Shown here: positions 26,435 through 35,735 of the stretch, in pieces | Position numbering within the stretch: the stretch's first letter is position 1 | How the letters are laid out: every line of letters begins with the position of its first letter | The notes under the pieces: generated by a model | The model's input: the letters and a program-made list of their open reading frames with translations, nothing else | Database searches by the model: none | Told to the model about the DNA's origin: nothing | Position numbers and translations under genes: made by a program | Assembly: GCF_900184795.1 (NCBI RefSeq) | Contig: NZ_FXXN01000028.1 | Coordinates: 714,632 to 778,631, forward strand | Reading direction: 5' to 3' | DNA length: 64,000 nt | Origin: Magnetospirillum sp. 15-1 | Lineage (GTDB): Bacteria > Pseudomonadota > Alphaproteobacteria > Rhodospirillales > Magnetospirillaceae

Positions 26435-28573
26435 ATGCGGATCGTTCGGAAACTGCCGCTGGTCATCGTATCCCTGACCCTGGTGTCGATCATGGCTACG
26501 GCCCTGGCCGGCATCTCCAAGTCCACGGCCCAGCTCGTCCAGGCGTCGGAGGACAAGATGGCCGGTCTGGTCGAGGCCCGGCGGGCGAGAATCGTCACCT
26601 TCCTGGAGACGCTGGCCCAGGATTCCGAAATCCTGGCCGGCAACGTCACGACCGTGGAGGCCCTGCGGGAGTTCGCTTCGGCCGTCCAGGAAATGGGCGT
26701 GAAGATACCCGACCCGGCGGCCTATCTGCGCAAGACCTACATGGACGATAACCCCAATCCGCCGAAGGAGCGCTGGAAGCTGAGCGGCTTCATGGACAGT
26801 TCCGACTGGGGCGGTGTCCACGCCACCTTCCATCCCACATTCACCAAGCTGGTGGAAAAGCGCGGTCTGGACGACATCATCCTGATCAACTCCACCGGTC
26901 GGGTCGTCTATACCGTCATGAAGAACGGCAACCTGATGGAGGACCTGCGGGCCGAGGCCAACCGCTCCACCCCCCAGGGCCGGCTGTTCGACAAGGTCTA
27001 CAAGAATCCCCATGGTCAACGCGTCCTGTTCAGCGACCTGTTCGCTGATCCCGGCGGCTTGGGGGGCGTGGCCTGGATGGCCTCTCCGGTCTTCGGAACG
27101 GGGGAGGAGTTCCTCGGCGTGATCGCCCTGCAGGTTCCCTTGGACCTGATCAACGGCATTGTCAACGATCCGACCGCGCTGGGCGAGACCGGCGAGGCCT
27201 TCCTGGTGGGCGGCGACAACCTGCGCCGCAGCGATTCCCGCTTCACCGGGCGGGGAACCGCCCTGAAGGATCGGGTGGACAATTCCGCCATCCGCGACGG
27301 CCTGGCCGGCAGGTCCGGACAGGCCAAGGTGGTCGGGGAGAGCGGCGAGGAGATGCTGGCCACCTATGCTCCCATCGCCTTCGACGATACCAGATGGGCC
27401 CTGGTGTTGCAGGCCGAGGTCCGCGAGGTTCTGGCCCCGGTGGCGAAAAGCCGCAATTTCATGGCCGTCATGGGCGGCATCATCCTGGCCATCGCGGGGA
27501 CCGTCGGATTCCTGGTCGCCTCCACCATCAGCCGCCCCATGGCCGAGATGGCGGCGGCCATGAACCAACTGGCCGCAGGCGATCTGTCGGCGGAGGTCCG
27601 CTCGGGGGAGCGGCGCGACGAGATCGGCGAAATCGCCCGCGCCTTCGGGGTCTTCAAGGCCAATGCCGTGGAGATGAGCCGGCTGCGCGCCGAGCAGGAG
27701 GAGACCGACCGCAGGCTCCGGGCCGAACGGTCCGCCGCCCTGCTCCAGTTGGCGGAGCGGTTCAGCTCCTCGGTGGCCTCGGTGGTGGACGGGGTGGCGC
27801 ACGCCGCCGACGACCTCAAGGCCACGGCCAGGGATATGAGTGATCTGGCCCATGATGTCAGTGCCAGGGCGGAGGCGGCCAACGATGCCGCCGGGCACAC
27901 CACGGTCAGCGTGGGAACGGTGGCGGCGGCCGCCGACGAATTGACCGCGTCGGTGGGCGAGATCAGCCGGCTGGCCGGCCATGCCTCCGAGGTGGCAGGA
28001 TCGGCGGTGACCGAGGCCGGGCGGGCCAATTCCATGGTCCAGGGACTGGCGGAGGCGGCCAGTCGGATCGGCGAGGTGGTGGGGCTGATCAATTCCATCG
28101 CCGGCCAGACCAACCTGCTGGCCTTGAATGCGACCATCGAGGCGGCGCGGGCCGGCGAGGCGGGCAAGGGATTCGCGGTGGTGGCGGGCGAGGTCAAGAC
28201 CCTGGCCAACCAGACCGCCCAGGCCACCGACGAGATACGCCAGCATATCTCATCCGTTCAGGACGCCACCGGCGGCGCCGTCGCGGCTATCCAGGGCATT
28301 TCCGCAATCATCGGGCGCATCAATGAAATCGCCGGGGTGATCGCCGAGGCCGTCGAGGGGCAGGGGGCCGCCACCCTGGAAATCGCCCGCAACATCCAGG
28401 ACGCCGCCGTCAGCACCCGCGAGGTGTCCGAGAACGTGGCGGGCGTCAGCCGTTCCGCCGTCCACGCGCGGGGCTCGGCGGGAACGGTGCAGGGGGCGGT
28501 GGATTCCCTGTCGTCCCAGGGGCGGCAATTGCGAACCTGCGTGTCCGAGTTTCTATCCCTGGTACAGGCATAG
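26435..28573 (+). CDS. Methyl-accepting chemotaxis protein
   Basis: 712 residues from the ATG at 26435, which has GGGAGGA 7 bases upstream. Helix 1 is at about 7-27 and a large periplasmic sensor domain (~300 residues, dCache-like, with ALREFASAVQEMG and VFGTGEEFLGVIALQVPL) follows. Helix 2 is at about 345-365 and then HAMP (STISRPMAEMAAAMNQLAAGDLS). The signalling hairpin tip is intact (NSIAGQTNLLALNATIEAARAGEAGKGFAVVAGEVK). No CheR/CheB pentapeptide is at the C-terminus. It stands alone, with no che genes nearby. The ligand is unknown; it may sense substrates of the neighbouring catabolic genes. Confidence 0.95.
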   Translation: MRIVRKLPLVIVSLTLVSIMATALAGISKSTAQLVQASEDKMAGLVEARRARIVTFLETLAQDSEILAGNVTTVEALREFASAVQEMGVKIPDPAAYLRKTYMDDNPNPPKERWKLSGFMDSSDWGGVHATFHPTFTKLVEKRGLDDIILINSTGRVVYTVMKNGNLMEDLRAEANRSTPQGRLFDKVYKNPHGQRVLFSDLFADPGGLGGVAWMASPVFGTGEEFLGVIALQVPLDLINGIVNDPTALGETGEAFLVGGDNLRRSDSRFTGRGTALKDRVDNSAIRDGLAGRSGQAKVVGESGEEMLATYAPIAFDDTRWALVLQAEVREVLAPVAKSRNFMAVMGGIILAIAGTVGFLVASTISRPMAEMAAAMNQLAAGDLSAEVRSGERRDEIGEIARAFGVFKANAVEMSRLRAEQEETDRRLRAERSAALLQLAERFSSSVASVVDGVAHAADDLKATARDMSDLAHDVSARAEAANDAAGHTTVSVGTVAAAADELTASVGEISRLAGHASEVAGSAVTEAGRANSMVQGLAEAASRIGEVVGLINSIAGQTNLLALNATIEAARAGEAGKGFAVVAGEVKTLANQTAQATDEIRQHISSVQDATGGAVAAIQGISAIIGRINEIAGVIAEAVEGQGAATLEIARNIQDAAVSTREVSENVAGVSRSAVHARGSAGTVQGAVDSLSSQGRQLRTCVSEFLSLVQA

Positions 28574-28621
28574 TATGCTTGCGGCCTTTGACGGACTTCG
28601 CCCCCGGAGTAGAGAGACGAG

Positions 28622-29533
28622 ATGAAACTCAGCCAGTTCCGCTGCTTCATGGCCGTGGCCGAGGCCGGGTCGGTGCGTCAGGCGGCGCGCAATCTGAATC
28701 TGTCGCAATCCTCGGTCACCAAGAGCATCCAGCAGTTGGAGGAGTCGCTCAAGGCGGAGCTGTTCCTGCGCGGGTCCCACGGCCTGTCGCCCACCGCCGT
28801 GGGCAAGATGCTGATCAACCGCGTCAAGATGATCGATGGCGAATTGCGGCAGATCCGCAATGACGTCGAGACCATTCACGGCGGCTCGTCCGGCGAGATC
28901 CGGGTCTGCGCCTCGCCCACCGTTTCCATGGGCCTTCTGCCCCGGGCGGTGGTCAGTTTCCGCAAGAACCGGCCCAATGTCGGCTTTCACATCCAGGAGG
29001 GCGTCTATCCCGACTTCCTGCCCGCCGTCAGGATGGGCGAGCTGGATTTCGCCATCGCGCTGGCGCCCGAGACGCCGACCGACGAGGAGTTGCACTGCGA
29101 GTTGCTGCTCCAGGATTATCTTACTCCCGCCGTCCGGATCGACCATCCCCTGACGGCCAAGGGCAAGCTGGTCCTCTCCGACCTGCTGGACCTCACCTGG
29201 GTGAATTATCGCCGCAGCCGCACCGGACGCGACATCTTCGAACGCAGTTTCCTGGCCAACGGCCTCACTCCGCCCAACACCATCGAATGCACGTCGTTCG
29301 CCGCCACCCTGGCCCTGGTGGAGAACAGCGATTACGTGACCCTGGTGCCGACCCAGATTTTCGCCAACCGGCCCCGGCGCATGCCGATCACCCCGCTGTT
29401 CATGGGAACCCCCATGCCGCCTTGGGATGTCACGGTGATTTCCCGCCGGCCCCATGAACTGTCGCCGCTGTGCCTGGCCTTCCTCGAGGAATTGCGCCGG
29501 ACCGCCGACAAGGCCCGCATCAGCGCCAGCTAA
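28622..29533 (+). CDS. LysR-family transcriptional regulator
   Basis: 303 residues. The N-terminal winged helix is textbook (QFRCFMAVAEAGSVRQAARNLNLSQSSVTKSIQQLEESLKAELF). The effector domain follows from about residue 90 (GEIRVCASPTVSMGLLPRAVVSF, LDFAIALAPE). Similar proteins regulate aromatic and C1 catabolism, though the sequence does not fix the effector. It lies just upstream of the transhydroxylase-like operon on the same strand, separated by a 476-base repeat-rich spacer, and is the most likely local regulator of that array. That assignment is inference. Confidence 0.93.
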   Translation: MKLSQFRCFMAVAEAGSVRQAARNLNLSQSSVTKSIQQLEESLKAELFLRGSHGLSPTAVGKMLINRVKMIDGELRQIRNDVETIHGGSSGEIRVCASPTVSMGLLPRAVVSFRKNRPNVGFHIQEGVYPDFLPAVRMGELDFAIALAPETPTDEELHCELLLQDYLTPAVRIDHPLTAKGKLVLSDLLDLTWVNYRRSRTGRDIFERSFLANGLTPPNTIECTSFAATLALVENSDYVTLVPTQIFANRPRRMPITPLFMGTPMPPWDVTVISRRPHELSPLCLAFLEELRRTADKARISAS

Positions 29534-29560
29534 AGTTAAGTCGAAGCTCTCCCTCCATTC

Positions 29561-29609
29561 GTCATGGCCGGGCTTGCCCCGTCCGTCCATGGACCCTCGG
29601 GTCAAGCCC
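29561..29609. repeat. Interspersed REP-like element, copy 1
   Basis: The core GGCCGGGCTTG...CCATGGACCCTCGGGTCAAGCCC closely matches 48215-48273, including the shared block TCCATGGACCCTCGGGTCAA. Both copies are flanked by a GTCCGGTTT-type block in one or other orientation. It lies in an intergenic spacer, as REP elements do. Confidence 0.7.
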
Positions 29610-29655
29610 ACGGCTGTCCGGTTTAAGTTTCCGGATGCCGGGGGATAGGCTGTTT

Positions 29656-29808
29656 CACCACCAAGCCACCAAGGGCACCAAGAGGGCGGAGCACGCGACA
29701 AGGCCGTGTCTGTGTCGTCTTGGCCGGACTTGTTTCGGCCAAAACGAGATAAGGGAAAGTCCTCTCGGTACTCTTGGTGTCCTTGGTGCCCTTGGTGACT
29801 TGGTGGTT
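29656..29808. repeat. Long imperfect inverted repeat built from CACCAAG units
   Basis: The left arm (29656-29684) is a run of CACCAAG-like units. The right arm (29771-29808) is its reverse complement with one extra unit. Between them, TTGGCCG and CGGCCAA form an inner stem. The transcript or single strand could fold into one long hairpin. No terminator T-run follows directly. Confidence 0.7.
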
Positions 29809-30009
29809 TATCCGTCTTTTCCGCGCCCCCGCACGGGGGGGAATACGGTCAAACCCAGGGGGAGGGTGTTCGCCAGAACAGATCAATTCATCCTCAATCT
29901 GCATCAGATGGAGAACGCCACCTCGATATCATCAAGCCATCCAATGTGAGTGACCTCGGCCGGCGGCTCCTGAGCTGGCGATGTCGAGGCCGGTGGACGG
30001 AGAGGTGCG

Positions 30010-33000
30010 ATGAGCTTGGGTGGCATGAAATTCTCGGTGCTGTTGTTCGGTCTGGCGCAGGCGTTGCGTTTTCAGGCTGCCCGTTATCCGGAATTCGCCA
30101 AGCGGCTGAAGGAAAAGAATTTTACCGCCCAGATGAAGGTATCCGACAACAGCGCCGGCCGCTGGTTCACCTTCCAAAACGGCAAGGTGCTGTCGGGCAA
30201 GGGCATCCACGCCAAGCCCCAGGTTGTCCTGTCCTTCTCCTCGGCCAAGCTGGGCGCCTCGCTGCTGATGCCGCCCATCGACCAACTGGCCCAGATCGAG
30301 GCCATCAAGAACTTCCAGATGATGCTGGAGGGGCCGGACGAGCTGACCCTGTGGTTCACCCAGACGCTGATGATCATGCAGCAGCAGGGCCTGGAATTCG
30401 GGACGAAGATGCCCGACGGCACCACCCGCTTCGTCTCGCACACCAATGGCGGGCCGATGTTCGTGTTCGTCAAGGGCGGCAAGGTCATCCGTCTCACCCC
30501 CATCGAGTTCACCGACGAGGACGCGCCTTCCTGGACCATCAAGGCCAAGGGCAAGACCTTCACTCCGCCGCGCAAGACCACCCTGGCGCCGCACTCCACC
30601 TGCCACAAGTCGACGCTGTATTCACCCGATCGCCTGCTCTATCCCATGAAGCGGGTCGATTTCGATCCCAACGGCGAGCGCAATTGCGAGAACCGGGGCA
30701 TCTCGGGCTACGAGCGCATCAGTTGGGACGAGGCTCTGGACATCGTCGCCTCCGAGATAAAGCGGGTGAAGCGCGAGCACGGCCAGGGCGCCATCATGGG
30801 CACCCACGGCTCGCACCATACCTGGGGCAACCTGGGCTACTACATCAGCTCCGCCTTCAAGTTCTTCAACACCATCGGCTACACCAAGGTCGCCCATAAC
30901 CCCGACAGCTGGGAAGGCTGGTACTGGGGCGCCATGCATCACTTCGGCTACAGCATGCGGCTCGGCCAGACCGAGACCTATAACTGTGTCGAGGACCTGA
31001 TGCAGGAGGCCGAGATGGTGGTCTTCTGGTCGGCCGACCCCGAGACCACCAGCGGCTCCTACGCCGCCTTCGAGGGGACTTCGCGGCGCCAGTGGCTGAA
31101 GGATCTGGGCATCGAGGTGGTCCACATCGATCCCTACTACAACAACACCGCCACCCTGATCGGCGGCAAGTGGCTGGCGCCCAAGCCGGGCACCGATCCG
31201 GCCATGGCCTTCGCCATCGCCCATGTCTGGCTGACCGAGGGGCTCTACGACAAGAAATTCGTCACCGAGCGCACCGTCGGCTTCGACAAGTGGGCCGATT
31301 ATATCCTGGGCAAGGAAGACGGTACGCCCAAGAGCCCGGAATGGCAGGAGGCCGAGACCGGTATCTCGGCCCGCGAGGTCCGCGCCCTGGCGCGCCAGTG
31401 GGGCAAGAAGAAGACCTATCTGGGGGCCGGCGGCTGGGGCAACGGCCATGGCGGCGCCTGCCGCTCGGCCACCGGCATCCAGTGGGCCCGGACGCTCGCC
31501 TGCCTGATGGGCATGCAGGGCATGGGGCGGCCGGGCGTCAATTACGGCCACATGCAGTGGGGCACCCCCATCGACATCCGCTTCTTCTTCCCCGGCTATG
31601 CCGACGGCGGCCTGTCGGGCGACCTGGAGGCCACCGGCCTGGCCATCAGCCTGTACCAGCGCATGCCGCAACTGCCCACCTACAACACCGCCACCCAGAA
31701 GGTGCCGCGGCTGCAGATTCCGGAAGCCATCCTGGAAGGCAAGGCCGAGGGCTATCCCTGGGACGGCAAGACCCTGGAAGGCCAGTTCCGCAAGTTCACC
31801 TACCCGGCGGTCGGCCACTCGCCGGTCAAGATGATGTACAAGATCGGTGGCGCCTCGCTCGGCACCATGAACGACAGCAACCGCTACGTTAAGGCGTACC
31901 GCACCGACAAGCTGGAATTCGTGGTCAACCAGTCCATCTGGTTCGAGGGCGAGGCCAAGTTCGCCGACATCATCCTGCCCGCCTGCACCCAGTTCGAACG
32001 CTGGGACATCAGTGAGTTCGGCGGCACCGGCGGTTACGCCCTGCACGGCCAGACCCAGATGAACCACCGGGTCATCCTGTTGCAGCACAAGTGCATCGAG
32101 CCCCTGGGCGAGTCCAAGTCCGACTTCCAGATCTTCCTCGACCTCTCGACCCGTCTCGGCCTGTCCGCCTACTTCTCCGAGGGCCAGACCGAGCTGGACT
32201 GGGTCAAGCGCATGTTCGACTCGTCCGACCTGCCCAAGCACATCACCTGGAAGCAGTTCCTGAAGCGCGGCTATTTCGTGGTGCCGGCGCTCGACGAGAA
32301 GCACCGCGACCCGGTGGCGCTGCGCTGGTTCTACGAGGGCCGCAAGAAGGACGTGCCCGAGCCGCATCCCTTGCCCGCCGATTACAGTCAGGAATTCCTG
32401 AACGGCCTGCAGACCCAGAGCGGCAAGTTCGAGTTCGAGTGCAACAGTCTGAAGCGCTTCGACGCCAACGATCCCGAACGGCCGCCGGTGGTCAAGTATC
32501 TGCGGTCGTGGGAAGGCCCAGGCACCGAGCTTTACGAGCATTTTCCGCTCCAGCTCATCTCGCCCCATTCGCGCTTCAGCTATCACACCATGAGCGACGG
32601 CAAGCAGAGCGCGATCAACGACATCAAGGAACACCGCGTCCTGATCGACGGCTACTATTACTGGGTCCTGCGCATCAACGAGGCCGACGCCAAGGCGCGC
32701 GGCATCAAGCACCACGACCTGATCAAGGTGTTCAACGACCGTGGCGCCGTCCTGTGCGCCGCCCACGTCACCAACCGCCTGCCCCAAGGCGCCGTGCACG
32801 CCTACGAATCCTCGGCGGTCTACGACCCCATCGGCGAGCCCGGTTATTCCGTCGATCGCGGCGGCTGCATCAACCAGCTCACCCCCAAACGCTCCATCGC
32901 CAAGAAGGTGACCGGCACCGCCGCCAATTCCTGCCTGGTGCAGGTGGCGCTGTGGGACGGCAAGGCCGAGTTGACCAGCACCGCCGCCAAGGCCGAGGCG

Positions 33001-33039
33001 GCACCCAAGGCCGCTCCCGTTCTGGTCCCGGCGCAGTAG
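30010..33039 (+). CDS. Pyrogallol transhydroxylase/resorcinol hydroxylase-type molybdenum enzyme, large subunit, with N-terminal SCP2-like domain
   Basis: 1009 residues. From about residue 145 it follows the Pelobacter acidigallici transhydroxylase alpha subunit closely ([56 protein letters not shown]). As in that enzyme, no N-terminal iron-sulfur cysteines are present. By my recollection of that structure, the Mo-ligand Ser175 corresponds to Ser300, and the catalytic Asp174, His144 and Tyr404 to Asp299, His269 and Tyr530, all kept. Trp354, which stacks on the substrate, is replaced by His480. The first ~145 residues ([28 protein letters not shown]) look like an SCP2-type domain absent from the Pelobacter protein. 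The enzyme should hydroxylate or transhydroxylate a phenol without O2. It forms a pair with the iron-sulfur subunit at 33051. Confidence 0.88.
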   Translation: MSLGGMKFSVLLFGLAQALRFQAARYPEFAKRLKEKNFTAQMKVSDNSAGRWFTFQNGKVLSGKGIHAKPQVVLSFSSAKLGASLLMPPIDQLAQIEAIKNFQMMLEGPDELTLWFTQTLMIMQQQGLEFGTKMPDGTTRFVSHTNGGPMFVFVKGGKVIRLTPIEFTDEDAPSWTIKAKGKTFTPPRKTTLAPHSTCHKSTLYSPDRLLYPMKRVDFDPNGERNCENRGISGYERISWDEALDIVASEIKRVKREHGQGAIMGTHGSHHTWGNLGYYISSAFKFFNTIGYTKVAHNPDSWEGWYWGAMHHFGYSMRLGQTETYNCVEDLMQEAEMVVFWSADPETTSGSYAAFEGTSRRQWLKDLGIEVVHIDPYYNNTATLIGGKWLAPKPGTDPAMAFAIAHVWLTEGLYDKKFVTERTVGFDKWADYILGKEDGTPKSPEWQEAETGISAREVRALARQWGKKKTYLGAGGWGNGHGGACRSATGIQWARTLACLMGMQGMGRPGVNYGHMQWGTPIDIRFFFPGYADGGLSGDLEATGLAISLYQRMPQLPTYNTATQKVPRLQIPEAILEGKAEGYPWDGKTLEGQFRKFTYPAVGHSPVKMMYKIGGASLGTMNDSNRYVKAYRTDKLEFVVNQSIWFEGEAKFADIILPACTQFERWDISEFGGTGGYALHGQTQMNHRVILLQHKCIEPLGESKSDFQIFLDLSTRLGLSAYFSEGQTELDWVKRMFDSSDLPKHITWKQFLKRGYFVVPALDEKHRDPVALRWFYEGRKKDVPEPHPLPADYSQEFLNGLQTQSGKFEFECNSLKRFDANDPERPPVVKYLRSWEGPGTELYEHFPLQLISPHSRFSYHTMSDGKQSAINDIKEHRVLIDGYYYWVLRINEADAKARGIKHHDLIKVFNDRGAVLCAAHVTNRLPQGAVHAYESSAVYDPIGEPGYSVDRGGCINQLTPKRSIAKKVTGTAANSCLVQVALWDGKAELTSTAAKAEAAPKAAPVLVPAQ

Positions 33040-33050
33040 GAGGCACCGCC

Positions 33051-33905
33051 ATGAAGAAGTGGAACCTGATCATCGACGTCGCCAAGTGCTTCAACTGCAA
33101 CAACTGCGCCTTGGCCGTTCACGACGAATACTATGACAACGAGTTTCCCGGAATATCCGCGTCCATGCCGCGCCTGGGCCATCGCTGGATCGATCTGATC
33201 CAGCGCGAACGCGGCGTCTATCCCCTGATCGACGTGGTCACCCTGCCGGTGACCTGCAATCACTGCGACGACGCTCCCTGCCTCAAGGCGGCGCGCAACG
33301 GCGCCGTCGAGAAGCGCCCCGATGGCATCGTGGTCATCGTGCCGGAAAAGGCCAAGGGCCAGCGCCAGATCGTCGAGTCATGCCCGTACGGCGCCGTGTG
33401 GTGGAACGAGGAGAAGCAACTGCCACAGGCCTGGCCTTTCGACGCCCATTTGCTCGATACCGGCTGGACCAAGGTCCGCGCCTCGCAATCATGTCCCACC
33501 GAGGCGATCCGCACCGTCAAGGTGGACGATGCCGAGATGCGCCGCCTTGTCGCCGAGGAGGGGCTTGAGGTGCTGCAGCCCGAGGCCGGGACCAAGCCCA
33601 GGGTCTACTACAAGAACCTCGCCCGTTACACCAAGGCCCTGGTCGGCGGCTCGGTGGCGGCCCCCATCGCCGGAATCGAGGAATGCATCGCCGGTGCCGC
33701 CGTGGCCCTGGTGCGCGACGGCCGCAAGGTGGCCGAGACGGTGACCGACACCTTCGGCGACTTCCGTTTCGACGGGCTGGACGAGGGCAGCGGCGCCTAT
33801 CGCCTGGAAATCCGCAAGCCGGGCTTTGCCCCCGGCACCCTGGACATCACCCTGGGGCAGTCGGCCTATCTCGGCGTCATCACCCTCGCCTCGGCGGCGG
33901 CGTAA
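33051..33905 (+). CDS. Transhydroxylase/resorcinol hydroxylase-type iron-sulfur subunit
   Basis: 284 residues (the Pelobacter beta subunit is about 274). The ferredoxin part has Cys sets CFNCNNC (13-19), CNHCDDAPC (~70), ESCPYG (~108) and SQSCPTEA (~146), enough for about three [4Fe-4S] clusters. The last ~85 residues (IAGAAVALVRDGRKVAETVTDTFGDFRFDGL) form a carboxypeptidase-regulatory/Cna-like beta domain, as in the transhydroxylase beta subunit. It starts 11 bases after the large-subunit gene. It carries electrons to or from the Mo centre. The beta domain is a strong discriminator from ordinary DMSO-reductase partners. Confidence 0.9.
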   Translation: MKKWNLIIDVAKCFNCNNCALAVHDEYYDNEFPGISASMPRLGHRWIDLIQRERGVYPLIDVVTLPVTCNHCDDAPCLKAARNGAVEKRPDGIVVIVPEKAKGQRQIVESCPYGAVWWNEEKQLPQAWPFDAHLLDTGWTKVRASQSCPTEAIRTVKVDDAEMRRLVAEEGLEVLQPEAGTKPRVYYKNLARYTKALVGGSVAAPIAGIEECIAGAAVALVRDGRKVAETVTDTFGDFRFDGLDEGSGAYRLEIRKPGFAPGTLDITLGQSAYLGVITLASAAA

Positions 33906-33910
33906 GCGCC

Positions 33911-34834
33911 ATGACCCCTGACCTCACCATCGGGTGGATCGGCGCCGGACGGATGGGCTCGGCCATGGCCGCCAGGCTGCTGGCGGCGGGCCTCGACGTC
34001 GCCGTCTACAACCGGACGCGTGCCAAGGCCGAACCCCTGGCCGCTCTCGGCGCCCGTCTGGCGGAAACGCCGTCCGATCTGGCCGACCGGGATATCGTCT
34101 TCACCAACCTGTCCAGTTCCGATGTCTTCGTCGACATGGTGTGCGGCCCCAACGGCCTGCTGTCGCGCAAGAGCAAGGCGCCGCGCCTGCTGGTGGATTT
34201 CTCCACCATTTCCACCGAGGCCTCGGCAACGGTGCGGGCGGCGCTGGCCCAACGCGGCACCGCCATGCTGGACGCGCCGGTCAGCGGCAACGCCAAGGTG
34301 GTGGAGGCCGGCAAGCTTTCCATCGTGGCGTCGGGACCCGCCGAGGCCTTCGAGATGGCACGCCCCTATCTCCACCTGATGGCCAAGGCGGCCACCTATG
34401 TGGGCGAGGGCGAGGCGGCCCGCATCGTCAAGATCTGCCACAACGTCTTCCTGGGCGTGGTGGCGCAGTCCCTGGCCGAAGTGACCATCCTGGCGGAGAA
34501 GGGGGGCGTGTCCCGCCACGCCTTCCTCGACTTCATCAACAACAGCGTGATGGGGTCGATGTTCACCCGCTACAAGGCGCCGGCCTACGTCAATCTCGAC
34601 TTCAAGCCGACCTTTACGCCGGTGCTGCTGCGCAAGGACCTCGACCTGGGCCTGGCCGCCGGCCGCGCCATGGAGGTTCCCCTGCCGCTGGCCGCCCAGG
34701 TCCGCGAAATCCTGCAATCCATGATCGGCCAGGGTTACCGCGACTGCGACTTCGCCGCCCTGCTGGAGGTTGAGGCCAAGGCTGCCGGCCTGCGCCTCGA
34801 GCCCGAGAACGTCGACGTCGATCCCGGCATCTGA
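33911..34834 (+). CDS. 3-Hydroxyisobutyrate dehydrogenase-family NAD(P)-dependent reductase
   Basis: 307 residues. The Rossmann start is IGWIGAGRMGSAMAARLLAAG, the substrate-binding motif is DAPVSGNAKVVEAGKLSIVASG, and the catalytic Lys lies in KICHNVFLG (about 175). The C-terminal all-helical domain is complete (FTPVLLRKDLDLGLAAG). The family oxidises beta-hydroxyacids or reduces semialdehydes. It follows the iron-sulfur subunit by 5 bases, so it is co-expressed with the Mo enzyme and may process a ring-cleavage product. Confidence 0.9.
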   Translation: MTPDLTIGWIGAGRMGSAMAARLLAAGLDVAVYNRTRAKAEPLAALGARLAETPSDLADRDIVFTNLSSSDVFVDMVCGPNGLLSRKSKAPRLLVDFSTISTEASATVRAALAQRGTAMLDAPVSGNAKVVEAGKLSIVASGPAEAFEMARPYLHLMAKAATYVGEGEAARIVKICHNVFLGVVAQSLAEVTILAEKGGVSRHAFLDFINNSVMGSMFTRYKAPAYVNLDFKPTFTPVLLRKDLDLGLAAGRAMEVPLPLAAQVREILQSMIGQGYRDCDFAALLEVEAKAAGLRLEPENVDVDPGI

Positions 34835-34868
34835 TTCCAGAATAACCGAATATCCAGTGGAGGATTGA

Positions 34869-35285
34869 ATGGCGTATATTTTTCAAGAAGATGAACTTCC
34901 GAAGCTTGTCTCGGTCGTTCCCGGGCGCGAGCGCGTGTTCTTCGTGAACAAGGAGCTCGCCGATGTCGATGATCTCCTGTGCGGGATCATGCGTTACAAG
35001 CACGGCGCCGCCTCGCCCTATCACTTCCATGAGAATTGCGAGCACTTCTACTTCATCATGACCGGTCATGGCGAAGTGGAGACCCCCGAGGGCGTCACCC
35101 CGGTCGGGCCGGGGACCATGGTCTTCATCCCCGCCGAGGAAAAGCATCGCCTGCGGGCCTCGAAGGACGCGCTGTTCTATTTCGAGTTCCAGGCTCCCAA
35201 CCGCTTCAAGACCACCATTCTGGACGGAACCGAGGACGACCTGCGCTGGGAGCGCGTGGACGGACGGGTCTGGGTCCAGAGCTGA
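34869..35285 (+). CDS. Single-domain cupin protein with metal-binding residues
   Basis: 138 residues. The cupin motif 1 ligands are present as HFHENCEHFYF (H, H, E) and motif 2 as EEKHRL (His), so a metal site is likely. A GHGEVETPEG turn and FIPAEEKHR complete the fold. Small cupins of this kind act as dioxygenases, isomerases or sensors. It lies between the reductase and a second cupin in the array. Confidence 0.8.
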   Translation: MAYIFQEDELPKLVSVVPGRERVFFVNKELADVDDLLCGIMRYKHGAASPYHFHENCEHFYFIMTGHGEVETPEGVTPVGPGTMVFIPAEEKHRLRASKDALFYFEFQAPNRFKTTILDGTEDDLRWERVDGRVWVQS

Positions 35286-35313
35286 ACCAATCGGGCAAGG
35301 GAGCACGCAAGCA

Positions 35314-35664
35314 ATGACCACGACTTTCATCGAAACCAACACCATCGCCCCCGTCACCCTGAACGACGGCCAGGGGCGCTATGCCGAGATCCTCAATGAC
35401 GCCCTGTGCGGCGCCAAGAGCGTGGTGGGCAGCCTGCGCTGGCTGGACGCCGGCCAGAGCCTCGCCGCCCGGTCGGACGCCACCACCCACCAGGTCGTCT
35501 ACCTGATGGAAGGCCAGGGTGTGATCAGCCTGGATGGCAAGGATTACGAGGTCGGCACCGGTGCCGGCATCTATCTCGGTCCTTCCGAGGCCGCCAGCAT
35601 CAGCCAGAAGGGAGGCTCTCCCCTGAAGCTCTTCCATCTGGTGGTTCCGTCGCCGGCGAGCTGA
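35314..35664 (+). CDS. Second small cupin-like protein, metal ligands largely lost
   Basis: 116 residues from the ATG at 35314, with AGGGAG upstream. The cupin core is visible (THQVVYLMEGQGVISLDGKDYEVGTGAGIYLGP) but the His-x-His-x-Glu set of its neighbour is reduced to a single His. It probably lacks a catalytic metal and may bind a ligand or partner with the first cupin. A longer frame from 35068 overlaps the first cupin and is not used. Confidence 0.75.
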   Translation: MTTTFIETNTIAPVTLNDGQGRYAEILNDALCGAKSVVGSLRWLDAGQSLAARSDATTHQVVYLMEGQGVISLDGKDYEVGTGAGIYLGPSEAASISQKGGSPLKLFHLVVPSPAS

Positions 35665-35672
35665 CCCAAGGA

Positions 35673-35706
35673 CACCCGGTGCCGGTCGGGAGGCCGGCAC
35701 CGGGTG
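35673..35706. repeat. Perfect 13-bp hairpin between cupin and livH
   Basis: CACCCGGTGCCGG and its exact complement flank an 8-base loop. No T-run follows on the plus strand, so it is more likely an mRNA-stability or attenuation hairpin than a classic terminator. It separates the enzyme genes from the transporter genes. Confidence 0.75.
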
Positions 35707-35735
35707 AAAATCAAAAGAACGAATGGGGGGAGACC

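Larger units (their letters stand above)
29534..30009. other. Repeat-rich spacer before the Mo-enzyme operon
   Basis: This stretch of about 476 bases holds no convincing gene. It contains one copy of an interspersed element (29561-29609) and a ~150-base imperfect hairpin (29656-29808). The last ~100 bases must contain the promoter or leader of the large catabolic operon. A clear -35/-10 or sigma-54 site is not obvious. Confidence 0.6.

Noticed and set aside
29656-29808. CRISPR array or tandem-repeat array
   Set aside because: The units are short, abutting and arranged as an inverted pair; there are no regular spacers and no cas genes.
29770-29820. Rho-independent terminator for the LysR gene
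   Set aside because: It lies far from the stop codon and the T-run after the right arm is weak; the hairpin is much longer than a usual terminator.
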